Positions 8,049 through 15,499 of a DNA stretch of 42,011 nt are shown piece by piece. The stretch's first letter is position 1. Every line of letters begins with the position of its first letter. Source of the DNA: Elusimicrobiota bacterium (lineage in GTDB: Bacteria > Elusimicrobiota > Elusimicrobia > UBA1565); the NCBI GenBank assembly GCA_016212885.1, contig JACRDO010000148.1, forward strand, positions 1 through 42,011, read 5' to 3'. Under the pieces are notes generated by a model. It was not told the origin of the DNA, made no database searches, and was given only the letters and a program-made list of their open reading frames with translations. The position numbers were made by a program, and so were the translations under genes.

Positions 8049-9169
8049 TTCTTGTCTCCCAGGGATTTGCTTTTGTAGAACGGGACCGGGACGATCTCCG
8101 CGGGGATTCGCCGGCCGTGAAGCTCGACGGAAACCTTCGCGCCCGCCGCAAGCCCGGGCTGGGAAAGATATCCGACGCCGATGCCGGCCTGCAGGGTCGG
8201 CGAGAAGGTCGCGCTGCAGAGGACCCCCATCTGCTCCTCGCCGAAACGGACAGGGGCGCCCGCGCGCGGCACGCCTCGTTCCGAAAGCCGCAGCCCGAGC
8301 AGCTTCCGGCGCAGGCCCTCGCGCTTCTGCTTCTCCAAGGCCGCCTTGCCGATGAAGTCCTCCTTCGAGAACTTGACGACCCAGCCGTAGCCCGCCTCCA
8401 GCGGAGTATGCTCATTGTCGATGTCGCTGCCGTAGAGCAGGTAGCCCGCCTCGAGGCGCAGGGTGTCTCGCGCGCCGAGGCCGCAGGGCAGCAGCCCGTA
8501 AGAGGCGCCGCTCGCCCGCAGGGTCTCCCAGATTCGGGGCGAGATCTCGTTGGGGACGATGACCTCGAAGCCGTCCTCGCCGGTGTAGCCGGTGCGGGTG
8601 ATGAGGGCGTCCCGGCCGTAGAGCTCGAGCTCCAGCGCGCCGAAGCGCTTCAAGGGCTCGGCCTCCGGCACGATGTCCGAGAGGATGCGCGCGGCCAGCG
8701 GGCCCTGCACGGCGATCATCCCGAAATAGTCGCTCCGGTTCTCGACTTCGACGTCCAGACCCTCCGCCTGCTTGAGGAGCCAGGCGAAATCCTTGTCCGC
8801 CGTCGCGGCGTTGACGACCATGAAGAAGCGCTTCGGCCCAAGGCGCGAGAAGATGACGTCGTCGACCACGCCCCCGCGCTCATTGAGCAGGTGGGAGTAC
8901 ATCGCGCCGCCGTCCTGGAGCCGGGCCGCGTCGTTGGAGTTGACCTTCTGCAGGAAGGCGAGCGCGTCAGGGCCCGTGATCTCGACCTGCCCCATGTGCG
9001 AGACGTCGAAGATCCCGCAGGCCCTTCGGACCGCGTGATGCTCCCGCATGACGCTCGAATATTGAACCGGCAGCTCCCAGCCGTGGAAGTCCACCATCTT
9101 GCCGCCAGCTGACCTATGCAGGCCGTAGAGGGCCGTGCGGCGCGCAGCCTCAGCGGTGTTCATGCCCAT
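8045..9169 (-). CDS. gcvT: Aminomethyltransferase (glycine cleavage system T protein)
   Basis: About 374 residues, the usual GcvT length. It opens with RRTALYGLHRSAGGKMVDFH, then HWELPVQY-type sequence, CGIFDVSHMGQVEITG, GVVDDVIFSRL, and RTGYTGEDGFEVIVP in the folate-binding region; the C-terminal barrel ends VSVELHGRRIPAEIVPVPFY. It transfers the methylene group from lipoyl-GcvH to tetrahydrofolate and releases ammonia. The start is placed at 9169 because a TATGAT -10-like box ends six bases upstream, suggesting a leaderless message; ATG 9163 or an upstream start at 9190 are alternatives. First gene of gcvT-gcvH-bPH2-ligase. Confidence 0.95.
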   Translation of the reverse strand: MGMNTAEAARRTALYGLHRSAGGKMVDFHGWELPVQYSSVMREHHAVRRACGIFDVSHMGQVEITGPDALAFLQKVNSNDAARLQDGGAMYSHLLNERGGVVDDVIFSRLGPKRFFMVVNAATADKDFAWLLKQAEGLDVEVENRSDYFGMIAVQGPLAARILSDIVPEAEPLKRFGALELELYGRDALITRTGYTGEDGFEVIVPNEISPRIWETLRASGASYGLLPCGLGARDTLRLEAGYLLYGSDIDNEHTPLEAGYGWVVKFSKEDFIGKAALEKQKREGLRRKLLGLRLSERGVPRAGAPVRFGEEQMGVLCSATFSPTLQAGIGVGYLSQPGLAAGAKVSVELHGRRIPAEIVPVPFYKSKSLGDKK

Positions 9170-9175
9170 AGCTAT

Positions 9176-9181
9176 ATCATA
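9176..9181 (-). promoter_or_regulatory. Probable -10 box for gcvT (near-leaderless)
   Basis: On the minus strand TATGAT lies six bases before the ATG at 9169. No good TTGACA box is seen 16-18 bases upstream, so the call rests on the -10 box and on similar start spacing at several other genes in the window. Confidence 0.4.
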
Positions 9182-9238
9182 AAATCCCATCGGAATTCCA
9201 GAATCAGCCTCCCTGCGTTTTTCCCGCCTCCCGGGGAT

Positions 9239-9300
9239 GGGCCCTTGGACCTATCCGGCCTGGGCCTTCCGGCTCCGCCGGCTTTGGGCCGTCCGACTCT
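9239..9300 (+). repeat. Upstream repeat, copy 1 (before truncated MBL gene)
   Basis: This segment (starting GGGCCCTTGGACCTATCCGG and containing CTTTGGGCC) aligns along its length with 10303-10365 before the second MBL gene, with scattered mismatches. It ends 31 bases before the start of the first MBL copy. It shows that the duplication includes the upstream region as well as the coding part. Confidence 0.55.
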
Positions 9301-9331
9301 GAATATCCGCGCTGTTCCAGATAAGCTATCA

Positions 9332-9979
9332 ATGATGACGAACGCGAAAGGGATATCGAGAGCCGTCCTCTCCATCCTGCTCTCCGGAGCCCCGGCCTTC
9401 TCCTGGCCGGCGCCTCTGTGCGCCTCCGAGACTCTTGAATCCGCCGCGTCCCAAGATTTCCTGGGCGGGCTGCCTGGCTCCTCCATCGGCACCGCCCTCA
9501 ATTTCAGCGTCCCGGAGCTCCCCTCCCCGGCCGCGATCGAGACCGGCAGCGCCGAGGTCTCCCTCGGGGCCGGCTTGAAGGTCTTTTTCATCAACGTCTT
9601 CCAGGGCGACGCGGAGTACATCGAGTTGCCCAACGGCAAGACCGTGCTCATCGACGCGGGCCCAGCGCCTGATCCGGAGTCCCAGTACACCACCCCCATC
9701 GTCTCCAACTTCCTGACCAGGCGCGGGGTCAAGAAGATCGACTACATGGTGCTCACCCACCCGCACGCGGACCACTACGGGGGCATGAAGTGGGTCTTCG
9801 AAGAGCTCCAAGTGGACAATTTCTACGATACGGGAATCGACAACAGCGCCGCCGTGGAGGACGAAACGGTTCGCAGGAAGGCGAAAGAGGAGCCGGGCTG
9901 CGCCGTTTCCTACCCGGCGCAAGGCGATTCCCTGGATTGGGCCTCAGGGGTCGCCTCTTCTTCAAATATTAGAATCTAA
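9332..9979 (+). pseudogene. C-terminally truncated copy of secreted metallo-beta-lactamase-fold protein
   Basis: The 215-residue reading frame is a close duplicate of residues 1-199 of the gene at 10420-11478. Shared blocks include SQDFLGGLPGSS, PELPSPAAIETGSAEVSLG, QGDAEY(I/L)ELPNGK and the metal motif THPHADHYGGMKWVFEELQV. After DWASGV it leaves the family and stops within a few residues (ASSSNIRI). The second half of the fold, with MGDS and GHHGS, is missing, so a working dinuclear metal site is not expected. The signal peptide region differs more than the rest. It is best read as a decayed tandem copy; a retained role for the half protein is possible but unsupported. Confidence 0.8.
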
Positions 9980-10242
9980 CGAGGCTTCGCCTCAGACCGA
10001 CGAGTCATGCTATCCCGCAGCGACAGCGCGTACTGGTCAGAAGTCGCGAGGCCGCGCCATTCTAGGGCGGCCCAAAAAGATATTGGATATCAAAGCGCTT
10101 TTTCTATTTTACCTTGCCTGGTAAAAGTCAAAAAAGCGTTGCAAGATAAGCATAATTCTGCTCCAACCCGACTTGATGGGCACGAAGTTTTTGTTTGTGC
10201 CAAAACTTGACTCAATCACATCAACTTTCGACCCTCAAGACT
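9980..10242. other. AT-richer intergenic stretch with hairpins, no gene
   Basis: No convincing coding sequence. A small hairpin GAGGC-TTC-GCCTC is at 9981-9993 just after the truncated gene. A longer imperfect hairpin has arms 10096-10113 (CGCTTTTTCTATTTTACC) and 10120-10138 around a 6-base loop. The base composition is much less GC-rich than the coding DNA. It occupies the place where the missing half of MBL copy 1 would be, so it may be the scar of the event that truncated it. Confidence 0.5.
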
Positions 10243-10305
10243 CCTAGCGCTTTCCTCAATCTCGGGCCTCCAGAAGTAAAGGGAATAATGACTCACTACG
10301 CTAGG
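10243..10305 (+). repeat. 63-bp direct repeat with inverted ends, copy 1
   Basis: The 63-base unit starts CCTAGCG and ends CGCTAGG, so its ends are perfect 7-base inverted repeats. It is nearly identical to 11526-11588 with a handful of mismatches in the last third and one inside. The two copies bracket the intact MBL gene. The shape resembles a very small palindromic element, or the shared downstream end of a duplicated unit. Confidence 0.75.
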
Positions 10306-10365
10306 CCTTTGGTCCTATCCAGCCTAGGACTCCAGGCCTGGGTCCAGTTTGGGCCCTATGACCCT
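10303..10365 (+). repeat. Upstream repeat, copy 2, with 37-base hairpin
   Basis: Homologous to 9239-9300. It contains a symmetric inverted repeat: AGGCCT (10303-10308) and GTCCTA (10312-10317) pair with TAGGAC (10325-10330) and AGGCCT (10334-10339), with three unpaired bases on each side and a 7-base loop. It precedes the -10 box of the intact MBL gene and could be a transcriptional terminator, a protein-binding site or a mobile-element end. Confidence 0.55.
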
Positions 10366-10375
10366 GGGTTTTGGT

Positions 10376-10381
10376 TATAAT
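10376..10381 (+). promoter_or_regulatory. -10 box (TATAAT) before intact MBL gene
   Basis: A consensus TATAAT lies 38 bases before the ATG at 10420. No close match to TTGACA is present at the usual distance, so the promoter may be extended -10 or activator dependent. Confidence 0.5.
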
Positions 10382-10419
10382 ACGGTTAACCTTTTAGTAC
10401 AGTGGCAGCCCGCAGGGAA

Positions 10420-11478
10420 ATGAAGCCCCTCTTCGCAATGCTCCTCTTGGGAACGCTGGCTTTTCCCTGGGTGGCCGCCTTTGCCTCCGAAACCCCTGAA
10501 TCCCTCGCATCGCAAGATTTCCTGGGCGGGCTGCCTGGCTCCTCCCTCGGCACCGCCCTCAATTTCACCAGGGTCCCCGAGCTCCCCTCCCCGGCCGCGA
10601 TCGAGACCGGCAGCGCCGAGGTCTCACTCGGCGCCGGCTTGAAGGTCTTCTTCGTCAACGTGTTCCAGGGCGACGCGGAGTACCTCGAGCTGCCCAACGG
10701 CAAGAATGTGCTCATCGACGCGGGCCCTGCGCCCAGCCCGGACTCCGAATACACCACCCCCATCGTCTCCAACTTCCTGACCCGACACGGGGTCACGAAG
10801 ATCGACCATCTGGTCATGACCCACCCCCACGCGGACCACTACGGGGGCATGAAGTGGGTCTTCGAAGAGCTCCAGGTCGGCAATTTCTACGACACGCGCG
10901 TGGACAACTCCGACGCGGACTGGGACAACCTGGTCCGCGAGCTGGCGAAGAAGGAGCCGGGCTGCGTGGTCCATTACCCGGCTGAAGGCGACATCCTCGA
11001 CTGGGCCTCCGGCGTAAAGATCAAGGTCCTCAACAGCTGCCCCAACCGCGACAAGTCCTCCAACCATGATCCGGACCGGGGCTCTTTCCTCAACAACTGC
11101 TCCATCGTGCTGAAGATCTCCTACCAGGACTCCTCGGCCCTCTTCATGGGCGACTCCCAGATGGAAGTCGAGACCCGGCTGGAGCAGACCTACGGCAAAG
11201 GCCTCAAAGCCGATTTTCTTAAGGTCGGGCATCACGGCAGCGCCTACTCCTCCACCGAAGCCTTCCTGAAGAAGGTCAAGCCGAAGAAAGCCTACATCGA
11301 GGTGGGCAAGTACAACGACTACGGCCATCCCACGCAGGAAACCCTTGCAAGGCTCAAGGCCGCGGGCGCGGAGATCTTTCGCACGGATAAGAACGGCACC
11401 CAGGAAGTCGCCTTCGGCGCCAAGCCCCATCCCTCCTCCGCCGGCGCGCTCGAGACGAGCCTCCTTCCCGCGGAATAG
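10420..11478 (+). CDS. Secreted ComEC-like metallo-beta-lactamase-fold hydrolase
   Basis: The 352-residue protein begins at the ATG at 10420 with a signal peptide (MKPLFAMLLLGTLAFPW, cleavage near AFA-SE). The metallo-beta-lactamase fold spans about residues 75-335: FFVNVFQGDAEY, LIDAGPAP, THPHADHYGG (His135, His137, Asp139, His140), LFMGDS (Asp245), VGHHGSAYSS (His271/272) and YGHPTQETLARL. This arrangement is that of the ComEC C-terminal domain family, whose free forms are exported hydrolases, probably of nucleic acids or phosphodiesters. The ComEC membrane channel is absent. A GTG 18 bases upstream is an alternative start. The gene is the intact member of a tandem pair. Confidence 0.85.
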   Translation: MKPLFAMLLLGTLAFPWVAAFASETPESLASQDFLGGLPGSSLGTALNFTRVPELPSPAAIETGSAEVSLGAGLKVFFVNVFQGDAEYLELPNGKNVLIDAGPAPSPDSEYTTPIVSNFLTRHGVTKIDHLVMTHPHADHYGGMKWVFEELQVGNFYDTRVDNSDADWDNLVRELAKKEPGCVVHYPAEGDILDWASGVKIKVLNSCPNRDKSSNHDPDRGSFLNNCSIVLKISYQDSSALFMGDSQMEVETRLEQTYGKGLKADFLKVGHHGSAYSSTEAFLKKVKPKKAYIEVGKYNDYGHPTQETLARLKAAGAEIFRTDKNGTQEVAFGAKPHPSSAGALETSLLPAE

Positions 11479-11525
11479 CCAGCCCTCTCCGGCTCAGATA
11501 GCTCAAGCTATCCTCGTTCCTCGCG

Positions 11526-11588
11526 CCTAGCGCTTTCCTCAATCTCGGGCCTCCAGAAGTCAAGGGAATAATGGGACACTACACTAGG
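11526..11588 (+). repeat. 63-bp direct repeat, copy 2
   Basis: Partner of 10243-10305, starting CCTAGCG and ending ACTAGG. It begins 47 bases after the stop of the intact MBL gene and its last five bases include the stop codon (minus strand, 11584-11586) of the next gene. A 7-base hairpin (GATAGCT/AGCTATC, 11498-11513) precedes it. Confidence 0.75.
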
Positions 11589-12393
11589 GTTTCAGCGCTT
11601 TTAGGGTCAGCAGCCAGCGGCTTTCGCGCTCCAAATCCGCCGGCCCGTCGTAGCCCATCTCCCTCACAGGGCGGTTCTCGAGCAGCACCTTCGCCCCGCG
11701 GCTGAGCAGGGCCTTGGGAGCGGCTTTGGCCAGCTCCGCGCTCAGGAGCTTGAAGTTGCCCAAGCCGCCGCAGAGCATCCGCTCTTTGAGGCACGAGAAG
11801 TCGAAGCGGCCGGCCTCGATGCGGAGCCTCTCAGGCGGCTCCTTGAAGACCATATCCAGGATGAACACGAAGTCGGACACCTCGGCCTTCTTCTCAGCCG
11901 GCTTCTGCCCGAGGCCGAGGCTCGTGGGCATTCCGGTCAGGAGCGTGATGCTCATCTTCAGCATCTTCTTCGCCGGGTCCGAGCCCTCCCCAGGCGGGGC
12001 TTTCCAGACCTCGGTTTCCCGATACCCCGCGGCCGCGATGAGAGCAAGGCGCTCCCAGGCCACGCGCTGGGCTTGGCCCTGCTCGGACTCGGGCCCCGGG
12101 AACAACCCGGCGGGCGAGAAATCCATCCGCTTGATCGATCGGGCGGCCGGAACGTCCTCCAGGAGGCCGGCTGGAATGGCCAAAGCCTTCAAGCCCGCTT
12201 GGTTCAGCGCATGCGCGTCCGCTTCGGCGGCTTCCTTGGAGACCCCCTCTTCAACGATCCCCCAGCACTTGTGCGCCGATTGGATGGCATCCTGAAAAGG
12301 GATCTTCCGGGCCGCTGCAAGGGCCCGGGCGATGTCCGCCGGACGCAGATGCCCTTCCTCCGAGATCAGGACCGCGTAGCCTTGGGACGTCAT
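11584..12393 (-). CDS. Protein of unknown function, last gene of PilZ operon
   Basis: The 269-residue protein has no signal peptide or membrane segment. It starts MTSQGYAVLISEEGHLRPAD and its first 80 residues resemble small alpha-beta modules that monitor 'ALAAARKIPFQDAIQSA'-type helices (compare with ribosomal-protein L7/L12-like or DUF families; I cannot assign it). The C-terminal part is mixed alpha-beta (SDFVFILDMVFKEPPERLRI, FDFSCLKERMLCGGLGNFKL). Its start overlaps the PilZ-like gene as ATGA, so it belongs to the operon that starts at 15244. The stop codon lies within a 63-bp repeat. Function unknown; a cytoplasmic role downstream of c-di-GMP is only a guess from context. Confidence 0.7.
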   Translation of the reverse strand: MTSQGYAVLISEEGHLRPADIARALAAARKIPFQDAIQSAHKCWGIVEEGVSKEAAEADAHALNQAGLKALAIPAGLLEDVPAARSIKRMDFSPAGLFPGPESEQGQAQRVAWERLALIAAAGYRETEVWKAPPGEGSDPAKKMLKMSITLLTGMPTSLGLGQKPAEKKAEVSDFVFILDMVFKEPPERLRIEAGRFDFSCLKERMLCGGLGNFKLLSAELAKAAPKALLSRGAKVLLENRPVREMGYDGPADLERESRWLLTLKALKP

Positions 12394-12710
12394 CCGTCGG
12401 CCTTCGTGGAGAGCAGATCCAGCAGGGCCTTCGCGAGGCGCGCCTTCATCTCCTCGTCGAGAAACCGCGCCTCGCCGACGAAGTAGCCGTCCGCGTCCCG
12501 CCAGACGCGCTGGATGTCCGCTCGGGCGAGCTCGAAGCTCTCGCCCTGCACCTCGAAGCTCAGCCTCAGCGTGTCGCCCTTGACGAGCTTCGAGAGCGTC
12601 GCGATCTCGGCGCTGTTGGCGGCCAGGCGCAGGAGCCTTCCCCAGCCCTCCGGCCGCCCGTCATGGTCCGGGAAGTGGAGGGCGGCCGGGACGTGCGGCG
12701 CGGCGCTCAT
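12390..12710 (-). CDS. PilZ-like domain protein
   Basis: The 106-residue protein has a PilZ-type beta-barrel pattern: GWGRLLRLAANSAEIATLSK, LVKGDTLRLSFEVQGESFEL and ADIQRVWRDADGYFVGEARF, followed by an amphipathic helix. The canonical c-di-GMP RxxxR motif is not clear, and only part of the D/NxSxxG motif is hinted at (AANSAEI), so ligand binding is doubtful. It directly follows the propeller gene (stop and start abut, TAAATG) and overlaps the next gene. Such degenerate PilZ domains often act as adaptors in motility or surface systems. Confidence 0.6.
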   Translation of the reverse strand: MSAAPHVPAALHFPDHDGRPEGWGRLLRLAANSAEIATLSKLVKGDTLRLSFEVQGESFELARADIQRVWRDADGYFVGEARFLDEEMKARLAKALLDLLSTKADG

Positions 12711-13880
12711 TTAGGTGCCCTTAGGCCGGATGGCGACGGGGTGGGAGAAGATCCTCCCCCCTTGCTCGCCCTTGGGAAGCTGCTCGGCCGCGGACCAGAA
12801 GCGCTTGCCGTCGAAGGCGAGGCCAGTGGGCTTCAAGCCTCCCCTGCGGTACTCCGCCAAAACGATCCGTCGCAGGATCTTCTCGGGGTTGGAGATGTCG
12901 TGCTCGACGAGCTCCCGGTTGCCCGCGTCGAGCGACCACAAGGATCTCCCGTCGTAGGCCAGGGCCGCGGGCTTCACGCCCGGGTAGCGGTAGCTCGACG
13001 CGATGCTCAGCCGGTCGTCGAGGATCCGCTTATGGAGCCGGCCTTCCTTCGAATCGCAGGTCCAGAGATAGAGGCCGTCGTAGGCCATGCCGATGGTCTG
13101 GGGGGCCGAGTCGTCCACGCGCGAGAGGGCGCTGAGCCGCTCATCGAGCATATGCTTGACCAGGCTCCGGGGCCCCGCGGCGGTCCAGAGCGCGTCGGCC
13201 GCGAAGGCCAGGGCTCCCGGCACCTCGGCGGGGAAGTGGACGGTCCGGATAACGCGGAGCGCGGAGGTCTCGTGCGCATAGATCGTCTGCGAGAACCAAT
13301 CCGAGACCCAGAGCAGTTCGCCGTCGAAAGCGAGGCCAGCTGGATGGTTGTAGGGAAGGGCCCATTCGCTGGCCGCGGCCGGCGGCGGGGCTTTGGGCGA
13401 GGACCTCACGGCCAGATAGGCTCCGGCTACGGCCATGACGGCCAGGACCGCCAGGAAATATCCGAACGGCGTCTTCTCGGCCCCCGCGGCGCCGCGGCCG
13501 GGCCTAACCACCTCGAACTCCGTGCCTTTCGAGCGCGCCGCTTTCGAGAGCGCGGCTTCGAGGTTCTCGGGGGTCCACGGCGCCGCCACGACCTCGAACG
13601 TCCCGAGCCTCAACAGCTCCAGAGCCCGCGCCGCGCTGCGGGGCTTGAGGGCCACGACCACCGGCAGGAGCGGGGCCTCGCGTGAGAGCTCGGCCAGGAG
13701 CGAGGAGCGATCGTCCCCGCTCTCCACCGCCAGAACCAGGTTCGGCCGCGACTGCCGGACGATCTCGATAATCCCCGGAACGTCCGCGGCCCACAGCACG
13801 CTGCTGCCATGCTCCTCGACGGCGAGCTTGAGATCCTCTCGATCCTTGTCGGCCCGGCAGAGCAGCGCGACGATCGGCAT
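12711..13880 (-). CDS. Receiver-like domain, membrane segment and beta-propeller fusion protein
   Basis: The 389-residue protein starts at the ATG at 13880, sharing one base with the previous stop. Residues 1-115 look like a receiver fold (MPIVALLCRADKDREDLKLA, RQSRPNLVLAVESGDDRSSL, APLLPVVVALKPRS), but the phosphoacceptor position reads VLAVESG, so it is likely a pseudo-receiver. A membrane segment follows near residues 145-165 (FLAVLAVMAVAGAYLAV). Residues about 185-389 contain five or six repeats of the type LAFDGELLWVSDWFS, LAFAADALWTA, MAYDGLYLWTCDS, LAYDGRSLWSLDA and LAFDGKRFWSAAE, the pattern of a YncE/NHL-like propeller. The topology puts the propeller outside the cytoplasm. It may link an outside cue to the PilZ-like partner. 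Confidence 0.75.
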   Translation of the reverse strand: MPIVALLCRADKDREDLKLAVEEHGSSVLWAADVPGIIEIVRQSRPNLVLAVESGDDRSSLLAELSREAPLLPVVVALKPRSAARALELLRLGTFEVVAAPWTPENLEAALSKAARSKGTEFEVVRPGRGAAGAEKTPFGYFLAVLAVMAVAGAYLAVRSSPKAPPPAAASEWALPYNHPAGLAFDGELLWVSDWFSQTIYAHETSALRVIRTVHFPAEVPGALAFAADALWTAAGPRSLVKHMLDERLSALSRVDDSAPQTIGMAYDGLYLWTCDSKEGRLHKRILDDRLSIASSYRYPGVKPAALAYDGRSLWSLDAGNRELVEHDISNPEKILRRIVLAEYRRGGLKPTGLAFDGKRFWSAAEQLPKGEQGGRIFSHPVAIRPKGT

Positions 13881-15244
13881 TACTGGGGCCTGGGGATCGT
13901 CAGCACCGCCCCTTCCACCGGCAGGCCGCGGTCGATCTTGTCCGGATTCGCTTCGAAGATCTTCTCCCAAAGCGTCGGGTCCCCGTAGTGCTCCCTGGAG
14001 ATGCTGCGCAGGGTATCGCCGGGCTTGACCACGTGCTTGCGCGGGAAGGCCGGCCCAGCCGGCGGCTTGGGCCGCGGCGCGGGCGCGGGCGGGGCCTCGA
14101 ACTTGGAAGGAGGCTTGGGCTGGGCGTGGGAGAGGTCGTACTCGGCGCGCTCGAGCTTGAACTCCGCCTCGCGGATCCTGTCCTGCAGCTCCTTCATGCG
14201 CTCCTGCAGGGTGCGGACCATGGTCTCGCTGCTGGTCCGGTCCGCCTCGGCAGCTGCGGCCTCGGCCTCCAGGGTCTTCTTGCGGTTCTCCAGCTCGAGG
14301 ATGTCGGAGCGGATGTCCTCGGCCCGGCGCGCGGCCGAGCCGATGTAGCGGCCGTAGAAGGCCGGAGCCCCGAATTTATAGGTGAAGCCGATCTGGCAGC
14401 CCCCCCCCTTCCGGTTGATGCCCGAAAAGGGGACGCCCATCGCGAAGTCGATGATCAGCGGGGAGAAGTTGGCGCCTACGCCGAAGGCGACCTGGCTGAC
14501 CCCGTCGAGAGGCATGCCCTTGCCGAGGCGCAGCTTGAGCAGCTGCTCGTATACATCCACCTCCATCCCGGCGAAGAGCTGGGTCAGGCTCGGACGCACC
14601 CGCATGTCCGCGGCCAGGGTGGCCCTTCTCCAGAGGCGGTAGGAGGCCCCCAGGTTCAGCGAAGGGGTCTGGATGCCGCTGATGGTGTCGATGTCCGTGA
14701 TCGAGGCCCCGGCTTTGAAATTCCCCCCTGTGTCCATGATCGCGCCGACGTCCAAGCCCAAGCCGAACTTCTTGTTGTGCTCGCCGGGGTCCACGTCCAT
14801 GATCCTCAGGTTCGCGCCGAACTTCACCGGCCGCTTCAGATAGATCTGCGGGAAAGGCTTCAGGTAGGAGCCGTGCAGGAAGAAGACGTCCTTGTCGCCC
14901 CCGTCGTTCTGCCTCAGCATGAAGAACGCCGTTCCTACGGTGGCCCCCGGAATGACCGGCAGGGGACGGGTATAGGCCATGGTCTCGTAAGCCAGCAGGC
15001 CCAGCGGCGAGATCATCCGGCCCGCGCTCCCTTGGACCTGCGTGAAGTCGCTGCCGGCCAAGCCCGCGGGGTTGAAGTAGATGCCCTCGGGTCCTTCCGC
15101 GATCGAGGTATAGGCCATGCCAATGCCCATGGCCCTGGCGCCCGGAACCACGTCGTTGAAGGTGGCCGGCGAGGCCGGCGAGGCCAGGAGGAGAGCGGTG
15201 GAGAAGAAGATGTGCCTTCTCACAGTGGCTTGATTATACATCAT
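13880..15244 (-). CDS. PorV/UPF0164-like outer-membrane barrel with coiled coil and C-terminal LysM
   Basis: The protein is about 447-454 residues. A signal peptide (VRRHIFFSTALLLASPASPA) leads into a beta-barrel of the PorV/UPF0164 type: VVPGARAMGIGMAYTSIAEG and GIYFNPAGLAGSDF are the family's opening signature. Residues about 310-385 form a charged coiled coil (EDIRSDILELENRKKTLEAE), followed by a proline-rich linker and a LysM domain (HVVKPGDTLRSISREHYGD, PTLWEKIFEANPDKI). A barrel plus peptidoglycan-binding LysM would tie the outer membrane to the cell wall, as OmpA does. The start is uncertain: ATG 15244/15241, or GTG 15223 if the TATAAT at 15232-15237 is the promoter. First gene of the four-gene operon. 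Confidence 0.85.
   Translation of the reverse strand: MMYNQATVRRHIFFSTALLLASPASPATFNDVVPGARAMGIGMAYTSIAEGPEGIYFNPAGLAGSDFTQVQGSAGRMISPLGLLAYETMAYTRPLPVIPGATVGTAFFMLRQNDGGDKDVFFLHGSYLKPFPQIYLKRPVKFGANLRIMDVDPGEHNKKFGLGLDVGAIMDTGGNFKAGASITDIDTISGIQTPSLNLGASYRLWRRATLAADMRVRPSLTQLFAGMEVDVYEQLLKLRLGKGMPLDGVSQVAFGVGANFSPLIIDFAMGVPFSGINRKGGGCQIGFTYKFGAPAFYGRYIGSAARRAEDIRSDILELENRKKTLEAEAAAAEADRTSSETMVRTLQERMKELQDRIREAEFKLERAEYDLSHAQPKPPSKFEAPPAPAPRPKPPAGPAFPRKHVVKPGDTLRSISREHYGDPTLWEKIFEANPDKIDRGLPVEGAVLTIPRPQ
15232..15237 (-). promoter_or_regulatory. Possible -10 box inside the 5' end of the LysM-barrel gene
   Basis: TATAAT on the minus strand lies nine bases before a GTG at 15223 that starts a good signal peptide. 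The spacing matches other near-leaderless starts in this window. If used, the ATG codons at 15244 and 15241 are upstream of the transcript. Confidence 0.4.
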
Positions 15245-15499
15245 ACATTTTTATTATTTATTTCAAATTTATCGAGGCAAAATAGGGCAGAATCACTCGC
15301 CCATCAGGATGAACGGAGCCCGGAAGAGTGCTTGAAGAAACTCTTTGTGATTTCGCCCTCCGAAGGGGGCGGCTTCGGCGCGTCAAGACGGCGGCTTGCC
15401 GCGGTCCTTGGGTCCTTCCCCGGCAGGCTTGCCGTTCGCCCAAAGCTCATGCTCGCTATTTCTCCCCGGCGTCACGCTCACCACCCGCGGCATCCCTTG
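15245..15499. other. Intergenic, no supported gene
   Basis: The first 50 bases are very AT-rich (leader and promoter area of the LysM-barrel gene). The rest is GC-rich, non-repetitive apart from a short CGCCCTCCGAAGGGGGCGGC palindrome near 15356-15375, and holds only a 61-codon frame without family features. Confidence 0.4.

Noticed and set aside
10007..10380. Two short plus-strand frames of 61-67 codons between the MBL copies
   Set aside because: No family features, no ribosome-binding sites, and they span repeats and hairpins; better read as non-coding scar.
10420..11478. A ComEC competence protein
   Set aside because: Only the metallo-beta-lactamase part is present, with its own signal peptide; the ComEC membrane channel is absent.
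15258..15443. 61-codon minus-strand frame upstream of the LysM-barrel gene
   Set aside because: Low-complexity basic product without recognizable features; overlaps the likely promoter region.
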